9,440 nt of DNA, taken from assembly GCA_937892865.1 (NCBI GenBank), contig CALBJG010000041.1:1-9440 (forward strand), written 5' to 3'. The first letter of the stretch is position 1; every line of letters begins with the position of its first letter. This DNA is from an uncultured Clostridia bacterium (GTDB taxonomy: Bacteria > Bacillota > Clostridia > Oscillospirales > Oscillospiraceae). The position numbers were made by a program, and so were the translations under genes. The notes beneath the pieces are model-generated. The model did no database searches and was not told the origin of the DNA. It saw only the letters and a program-made list of their open reading frames with translations. Shown one piece after another: positions 5,342 to 9,440 of this stretch.

Positions 5342-5808
5342 CAGAGAATCTTCTCCATTCCGATCTTTTGGGGCTTTAAGCCCATTTTTTCGTAAAATTT
5401 CATAGCGCTTTCATTACAGCACCATACATTTAAGGTCACATTGTAACACTTGCGTTTTTGGGCATACTTGCAAGCCGCCTCATAAAGAGCCGTACCCACT
5501 TTCTGACCGCGGCAGCCTTCATCAATGCACAGATCGTCAATATACAATGTTTTGTAATTTGCCATTACCGAGTCCAAAGAAAAATCCTTCACAGCGCAGA
5601 AGCAGTAGCCCAACGCTTCACCCTTTTCTTCTGCGATAAAGATCGGCGCATCCTTACTATCCAGCATCGCCAGGATCTGGGAGGCGCTGTATTTTTGCGC
5701 TGTTGCCCGGAACAGATCCGGTCTTCCCTCGTGGTGGACGCGGCCCACCTGCCGGAGCAGAGTTAAAATGGCAGGCACATCTTTCGCCACAGCAAAACGA
5801 ATTTCCAT
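5341..5808 (-). CDS. GNAT-family N-acetyltransferase
   Basis: A 155-residue acetyl-CoA-dependent acetyltransferase. Motif A is clear: the strand TLYIDDLCID at about 87-96, then the pyrophosphate loop CRGQKVGTALY at 99-109; motif B appears as NVWCCNESAMKFYEKMGL at 127-144. The acceptor (protein N-terminus, small amine or antibiotic) cannot be told. The start ATG at 5806-5808 has AAGGAGG at 5816-5822, seven bases upstream. Its ribosome site is within an 8-bp inverted repeat (5807-5824), which might dampen initiation. It lies 12 bases after the oxidoreductase and overlaps rlmD by one base, so it could modify a ribosomal substrate, but this is only a guess from position. Confidence 0.92.
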   Translation of the reverse strand: MEIRFAVAKDVPAILTLLRQVGRVHHEGRPDLFRATAQKYSASQILAMLDSKDAPIFIAEEKGEALGYCFCAVKDFSLDSVMANYKTLYIDDLCIDEGCRGQKVGTALYEAACKYAQKRKCYNVTLNVWCCNESAMKFYEKMGLKPQKIGMEKIL

Positions 5809-5824
5809 AAGGAGACCTCCTTAT
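5807..5824 (-). promoter_or_regulatory. Inverted repeat covering ribosome binding site of the GNAT gene
   Basis: ATAAGGAG (5807-5814) and CTCCTTAT (5817-5824) are perfect inverted arms with a 2-base centre. On the minus strand the ribosome site AAGGAGG (5816-5822) and two bases of the start codon are in the stem. A 2-base loop is too tight, so a slightly opened stem is expected. It could couple translation to the upstream gene, whose stop TAA (5821-5823) is in the same repeat. Confidence 0.45.
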
Positions 5825-6837
5825 AAATAGATTTTGCGGTCCTCTTCCTGGGAACGGAAAATGCCATTGATCAGACGCACGGTCTGGGTGGCATCGCAAA
5901 GGGTGTAACTTAAAGGCGTGTTATGCAAAATCGCATTGGAAAACTCTCTGTACTGGGTTGCGTGCAGGGAGTAATCCAAATTATTGGGGTCGCTGGCGCC
6001 GCTGGCCAGGTCTTGCACGCCCACGGGCAGTTCCAGATCTTCCTTGCCGGGGATATCCCACCGGGCAATGGATTCTTCGATCATTTCCACAGTACCGGCT
6101 GTGCCGCTGATGGAATACTGCCGGGGATAACCGGGAAAAGAGGCTGTGGATGTTTCGAACAGCACTGCCATTCCGTTTTCCATTTCCACCAGCGCCGCAG
6201 AGGTATCTGCCGCCTCGATATCGTGGTGCATGATCTTTGCCATAGCGGTCACCGCCACCGGCTTGCCCAAAAGCCCCAGGGTCACATCGATGCCGTGCAA
6301 AGACTGGGTCATCAGTACGCCGCCGTCCCGGGTACGGCTGCCCCGCCAGGGAACAGCATTGTAGTATTCCGGGCTGCGGTAGTACATCATCCGCACATTG
6401 GCAGTAAGCAGTTTGCCAAAATCGCCCCGGTCGATGGCGTTTTTCACAATGCCATAGACCTTGGAAAAGCGGAACTGGGAAACAGCGGTAAATTTCACAT
6501 CGCTCTTTTCCACCGCTTTTTCCACCGCATCACACTCTTCATTGGTCATACACACCGGCTTTTCGCAGACGGTGTGCTTCCGGTGGGCAAGGCAATCCAT
6601 AATGTCTTCATAGTGATTGCCGTTGGGAGTGGCAATGTGAATGCAATCGTTAGCTTCAAACAGCGCCTCTCTGCTCTCGAAAGGGGTGATGCCGTATTCT
6701 TCGGCAAATTTTTTGCATTTTTCCGGGTTTGGGCCGTAAATGCCGGTAACATCCCGCTCGGGACACATAGCCAGCGAGGTCATATGCATCCGGGCGGCAG
6801 CGCCGTAGCCTAAAATACCGGTTTTGATTTTCTCCAT
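5821..6837 (-). CDS. Gfo/Idh/MocA-family NAD(P)-dependent oxidoreductase
   Basis: A 338-residue dehydrogenase-like protein. An N-terminal Rossmann fold starts with GILGYGAAARMH at 7-18 (GxGxxA type), the conserved EKP motif is in CEKPVCMT at 91-98, and the C-terminal alpha/beta domain holds GGVLMTQSLHGID at 172-184, with H181 and D184 at the usual catalytic places. Members oxidise or reduce sugars, inositols or related polyols with NAD(P); the substrate cannot be named from sequence. No signal peptide, so cytoplasmic. The start ATG at 6835-6837 has AAGGAG at 6844-6849, which lies in the end of the upstream aminotransferase gene; three bases separate the two genes. An aminotransferase beside a Gfo/Idh/MocA enzyme can suggest amino-sugar synthesis, but this aminotransferase is class I rather than the DegT type, so that link is weak. 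Confidence 0.93.
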   Translation of the reverse strand: MEKIKTGILGYGAAARMHMTSLAMCPERDVTGIYGPNPEKCKKFAEEYGITPFESREALFEANDCIHIATPNGNHYEDIMDCLAHRKHTVCEKPVCMTNEECDAVEKAVEKSDVKFTAVSQFRFSKVYGIVKNAIDRGDFGKLLTANVRMMYYRSPEYYNAVPWRGSRTRDGGVLMTQSLHGIDVTLGLLGKPVAVTAMAKIMHHDIEAADTSAALVEMENGMAVLFETSTASFPGYPRQYSISGTAGTVEMIEESIARWDIPGKEDLELPVGVQDLASGASDPNNLDYSLHATQYREFSNAILHNTPLSYTLCDATQTVRLINGIFRSQEEDRKIYL

Positions 6838-6840
6838 TGT

Positions 6841-8019
6841 TTACTCCTTAATGAGCGCCGCGAAAACCGGCAGACTCTTTTGGATCATTTCATAACTGAC
6901 ACAGTAGCAGATGCGGAAGTAACCGGGGCAGCCGAAGCCGTCGCCGGGAACCACCAGCAAGTCCTTCTTCTTTGCCTTTTCGGAGAAAGCCACCGCATCG
7001 CCGCCGGGTGCTTTGATAAACAGATAGAATGCGCCGTCGGGCTTTGCCACTTCATAGCCCGCATCCACCAGGCCTTGATACAGCGCCTTACGGTTTTTGT
7101 CGTAGGCTTCCAGGTCCGGGCGCAGGTGGGCGCACCGGGCAATGACTTTTTGCCACAGAGAGGGTGCGCAGACGTGACCGCCTGCCCGGGCTGCGCCGGC
7201 AACAGCGGCGTAGACCGCCTTGCTGTCGGTAGCATTACCGGGAACATACACATAGCCGATCCGCTCGCCGGGCAAGGACAGGGACTTGGAATAGGAATAG
7301 CACACGATGGTGTCTTTATAAATGGTGGGGATAAAGGGTACTTCCACCCCGTCGTAAGCCAGTTCCCGGTAAGGCTCATCGGAAACAATATAAATGGGGT
7401 GACCGAACTCTGCAGACTTTTTGGTCAGCAGAGAAGCCAGTTCCTTGAGGGTCTCTTCGGTGTAGACTGTACCTGCGGGGTTATTGGGGGAGTTGATGAT
7501 CACCGCCACGGTCTTTTCTGTCAGCGCCGCTTCCACCGCATCCAGTTTGATCTGGAAATCGGGCACATCCGGGGGAACAACTTTAAATGTTGCGCCGGCG
7601 CCCTCCACAAAGGGACGGTACTCGGGAAAGAACGGCGCGATCGCCAGAATCTCACTGCCGGGAACAGCCAGCGCCCGGAACACACTTACCAGTTCCGGCG
7701 CAGCGCCGGCGCCGATGAACAATTCCTCGGGAGCAACGGATGTGCCGTAGCGGACATTCAGATCATCGGCAATGGCCTTTCTGGTTGCCATATCGCCAAC
7801 GGCGGAGGTATAGCCGTGGATCTGTAAAGAATCGGTATCTTCCAAAATCTGCTTGATTGTCTCGTTCACTTCCTTGGGTGAGGGGATGCTGGGATTGCCC
7901 AAAGAGTAATCGTACACATTTTCCCGACCTACGATGGCAGCCCGGGCGCAGCCGTACTCAAACAAATCGCGAATGCAGGAGCGGTTTGCTCCCAGGGCGT
8001 AAGAAATTTCATTATACAT
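6841..8019 (-). CDS. PLP-dependent aminotransferase, class I/II
   Basis: A 392-residue fold-type I aminotransferase of the aspartate/aromatic group. The Schiff-base lysine is K245 in SYSKSLSLPGERIG (241-254). The cofactor contacts are SPNNPAG at 177-183 and YIVSDEPY at 210-217 (D214, Y217), and the substrate-carboxylate Arg is R369 in YFRICY. The glycine-rich GAGAAPE at 103-109 holds the phosphate end. It transfers amino groups between an amino acid and 2-oxoglutarate; the exact donor is not clear. The start is the ATG at 8017-8019 with AGGAGG at 8028-8033 and an 8-base spacer; a frame opening 39 residues earlier lacks this and would overlap the exonuclease gene. The 16-base gap to the exonuclease indicates one operon. 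Confidence 0.94.
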   Translation of the reverse strand: MYNEISYALGANRSCIRDLFEYGCARAAIVGRENVYDYSLGNPSIPSPKEVNETIKQILEDTDSLQIHGYTSAVGDMATRKAIADDLNVRYGTSVAPEELFIGAGAAPELVSVFRALAVPGSEILAIAPFFPEYRPFVEGAGATFKVVPPDVPDFQIKLDAVEAALTEKTVAVIINSPNNPAGTVYTEETLKELASLLTKKSAEFGHPIYIVSDEPYRELAYDGVEVPFIPTIYKDTIVCYSYSKSLSLPGERIGYVYVPGNATDSKAVYAAVAGAARAGGHVCAPSLWQKVIARCAHLRPDLEAYDKNRKALYQGLVDAGYEVAKPDGAFYLFIKAPGGDAVAFSEKAKKKDLLVVPGDGFGCPGYFRICYCVSYEMIQKSLPVFAALIKE

Positions 8020-8035
8020 AACAGTTTCCTCCTGA

Positions 8036-8725
8036 TCACATTTCGTATAAGGGCGCTGGGGGATCAAATTTCTGGGGTTTGTAAGTAATAGAGCCGATGG
8101 GTTTACCGGATACACCGTATTTGGGATTATATCCAAAGAGGTTTATGTACCGTTCAAAATCGTTTCGCTCTTTTTCCATCTCTTTCATGACCGCCACAGT
8201 GGCGATCACATCATCCACCGCCCGGTGGGAATTGACCACCTGGTCGGAAAGATTATACACCTCAATGGCATTGCACAGTTTATGAGGATATGTGTGCCGG
8301 TCTTTATAAACTGTAAGCAAGTCCAGTTTGTCCTTGCCTTTCAGTATGCAAGGGTCGCCATCCCGGAGCAGCATATAGAAAATGAAACTTAAATCGAAAT
8401 GGGCGTTATAGGCGATCAGCAAAGTATCGCCGCTGATCATTTCGGCAACATCGGCGCAGACCTGGGCTTTGGGAATGCCTTTTTCTTTCAGATCTGCATT
8501 GGTGATACCGGTCAGTTTTTCGATCTCCGGCGGCACGACACCCCCGGGGCTTAAGGCGATCAGTTCGTCATACTCCCGGGTGATCACCGCTTCGCCGCCT
8601 ATCTGTTCCACCACCACGCCCGCAAACTCGATGATCTCATCCCGGGCGTAATTCAGGCCGGTGGTCTCCGTATCAAAAAGGAACAGTTTTTTATATCGGG
8701 AAAATAAATTCTGCAGTTGCGCCAT
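8036..8725 (-). CDS. DEDDh 3'-5' exonuclease (DnaQ/PolC-epsilon-like)
   Basis: A 229-residue exonuclease. Exo I is FLFDTETTGL (D18, E20), exo II is AYNAHFDLSF (D111), and exo III is HRAVDD (H167, D172), the complete DEDDh catalytic set for two metal ions. It cuts nucleotides from 3' ends of DNA or RNA; without polymerase domains it may act in repair, proofreading or RNA trimming. The C-terminal about 30 residues (NPKYGVSGKPIGSITYKPQ) are a proline- and lysine-containing extension of unknown role. The start is set at the ATG at 8723-8725, seven bases from AGGAG (8733-8737). This ATG overlaps the stop of the CYTH gene by one base (TAATG); an ATG two codons earlier at 8731 is only one base from the ribosome site. 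Family is firm. Confidence 0.93.
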   Translation of the reverse strand: MAQLQNLFSRYKKLFLFDTETTGLNYARDEIIEFAGVVVEQIGGEAVITREYDELIALSPGGVVPPEIEKLTGITNADLKEKGIPKAQVCADVAEMISGDTLLIAYNAHFDLSFIFYMLLRDGDPCILKGKDKLDLLTVYKDRHTYPHKLCNAIEVYNLSDQVVNSHRAVDDVIATVAVMKEMEKERNDFERYINLFGYNPKYGVSGKPIGSITYKPQKFDPPAPLYEM

Positions 8726-9309
8726 TACCATTCTCCTCTCGCCAATGCCCGGGCCCGCTGGACTTTGCTCATTTTTTCATAAGTAAGGCCATAGGCCACC
8801 TGGAGCATTTTCGCGTATGTCTTTGCGGCCGTTTCCGTGCCGGACTTCAGTTCCACCTCGATCTCGCAAAGGTCTTTTTCTCTGCCGCCGCCGGTAAGAA
8901 CGCCCCGGTCCAGGGCAATTTCCAGTGTGCAATCCGGCCGCTCTACCGTGATCGCCGTCCGCTGAAATGCTGCGCCGCAGGTTGCCACAACGCCCTTTGC
9001 CAGCAAACCGGGCAATTCCGGCAAACCGGACAGTTCACAAAAGGTGGGGATCGCCCCTTCAATGGTTTCGCATTCCAGTTCGTATTCGTTCCGCCCCAGG
9101 CCCTTTGCCGGGGTCTTTAAGGTGCAGACAGACTTTTCATTCTCCATTCGCCGCCGCAGGGTATATTTCCGGGCAGACAGATCGCCATCGGGGGTATCGT
9201 AGTAAGTGGTCTGCATTTTATACTGCCGCTTCTGTCCGGACAGATCTTTCAGAAGATCCGCCTGCTGTTCCGGTGTTGCCCGGAATTTGATCTCAAACTC
9301 AAAGCCCAT
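8725..9309 (-). CDS. CYTH-domain protein (class IV adenylate cyclase / triphosphatase fold)
   Basis: A 194-residue CYTH protein, a triphosphate-tunnel fold. The hallmark ExExK is FEFEIKF at 3-9 (E4, E6, K8). It is followed by YYDTPDGDLSARKYTLRRR at 36-54, which supplies the basic side chains of the tunnel, and by the acidic strands LEIALDRG at 129-136 and CEIEVELKSG at 148-157. Members hydrolyse inorganic triphosphate, thiamine triphosphate or RNA 5'-triphosphate, or make cAMP; an inorganic triphosphatase is the commonest bacterial activity but is not proven here. The start ATG at 9307-9309 has an AAGGGG ribosome site about seven bases upstream. First gene of the operon, with a promoter at 9340-9368. 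It overlaps the exonuclease gene by one base, so the two are made together. Confidence 0.92.
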   Translation of the reverse strand: MGFEFEIKFRATPEQQADLLKDLSGQKRQYKMQTTYYDTPDGDLSARKYTLRRRMENEKSVCTLKTPAKGLGRNEYELECETIEGAIPTFCELSGLPELPGLLAKGVVATCGAAFQRTAITVERPDCTLEIALDRGVLTGGGREKDLCEIEVELKSGTETAAKTYAKMLQVAYGLTYEKMSKVQRARALARGEW

Positions 9310-9339
9310 CGTTTTACCCCTTAAAATTCATTATCTTTC

Positions 9340-9368
9340 ATTATACAACGGTTTTTCCCCATACGCAA
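9340..9368 (-). promoter_or_regulatory. Sigma-A promoter for the CYTH-exonuclease-aminotransferase-rlmD operon
   Basis: On the minus strand TTGCGT (9363-9368) and a perfect TATAAT (9340-9345) are separated by 17 bases. The -10 lies about 30 bases upstream of the CYTH start. No other promoter is evident inside the operon, whose genes overlap or are 3-16 bases apart. Confidence 0.7.
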
Positions 9369-9376
9369 GCAGTAAC

Positions 9377-9440
9377 ACAAATTCCAATTTGTCGAGCAGT
9401 TGCTCGAAAGGCACAATGCATAATGCACAATGCACAATTA
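9377..9440. repeat. Back-to-back palindromes and 7-nt tandem repeat at window edge
   Basis: ACAAATT-CC-AATTTGT (9377-9392) is followed at once by TCGAGCA-GT-TGCTCGA (9392-9407), sharing one base. Then ATGCATA, ATGCACA, ATGCACA repeat in tandem at 9416-9436 and the window ends in ATTA. It lies just upstream of the operon promoter and contains no gene. It looks like dispersed repeat DNA, continuing past the window; the first palindrome could also end a transcript arriving from the right. Confidence 0.7.

Noticed and set aside
5923..6813. Long open frames on the plus strand opposite the oxidoreductase (and likewise 6880-7827 opposite the aminotransferase)
   Set aside because: They are antisense to genes with complete family motifs, have no ribosome sites and give His/Gly-rich sequences without recognisable domains.
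8020..8136. 39-residue N-terminal extension of the aminotransferase
   Set aside because: AGGAGG lies eight bases before the ATG at 8019, the family motifs begin after it, and the extension would overlap the exonuclease gene out of frame.

Overview
The window looks like chromosomal DNA from a Gram-positive anaerobe of the class Clostridia, possibly an Oscillospiraceae/Ruminococcaceae-type gut bacterium. This is inferred from strong AAGGAGG-type ribosome binding sites, tightly packed operons, NrdR, an RlmD-family methyltransferase and an SdpI-like membrane protein. The taxon is not proven by anything seen.

Region 1 (1-900, plus strand) holds the 3' part of nrdR and an SdpI/YhfL-like membrane protein with a likely TTG start, closed by a 13-bp hairpin. 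Region 2 (925-2991) is a divergent pair: a GH28-like parallel beta-helix protein without a signal peptide (minus) and an AraC-family regulator with a cupin-like sensor domain (plus). They share a 122-bp intergenic region with facing promoters and a 22-bp-period direct repeat that is a good operator candidate. A strong bidirectional terminator follows the regulator.

Region 3 (about 3001-4021) is the unusual part. It is a visibly AT-rich cassette of about 1 kb, on the minus strand, inserted directly at the 3' end of rlmD. It encodes an orphan four-helix-bundle protein (S23/bAvd-like family) and a small three-helix membrane protein, translationally linked. Upstream of them lies an array of seven mini-hairpins (3829-3987) with different stems and constant linkers. 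The linkers reverse orientation about the centre, so all of them can pair and the whole array can fold as a chain of three four-way junctions. A 19-bp direct repeat (18 of 19 identical) lies at the rlmD end (4003-4021) and at the far end (3012-3030). The far copy sits in a second, degenerate RlmD-like C-terminal tail of the same length. This resembles site-specific insertion into the end of rlmD/rumA, a gene known as an integration hotspot for integrative elements in streptococci.

Region 4 (3992-9309) is one long minus-strand operon from a promoter at 9340-9368: CYTH-domain protein, DEDDh exonuclease, class I aminotransferase, Gfo/Idh/MocA oxidoreductase, GNAT acetyltransferase, rlmD. Gaps are 1-nt overlaps to 16 nt. 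The products do not form an obvious single pathway. The right edge (9377-9440) contains two back-to-back palindromes and a 7-nt tandem repeat, another piece of repeat DNA cut by the window end.
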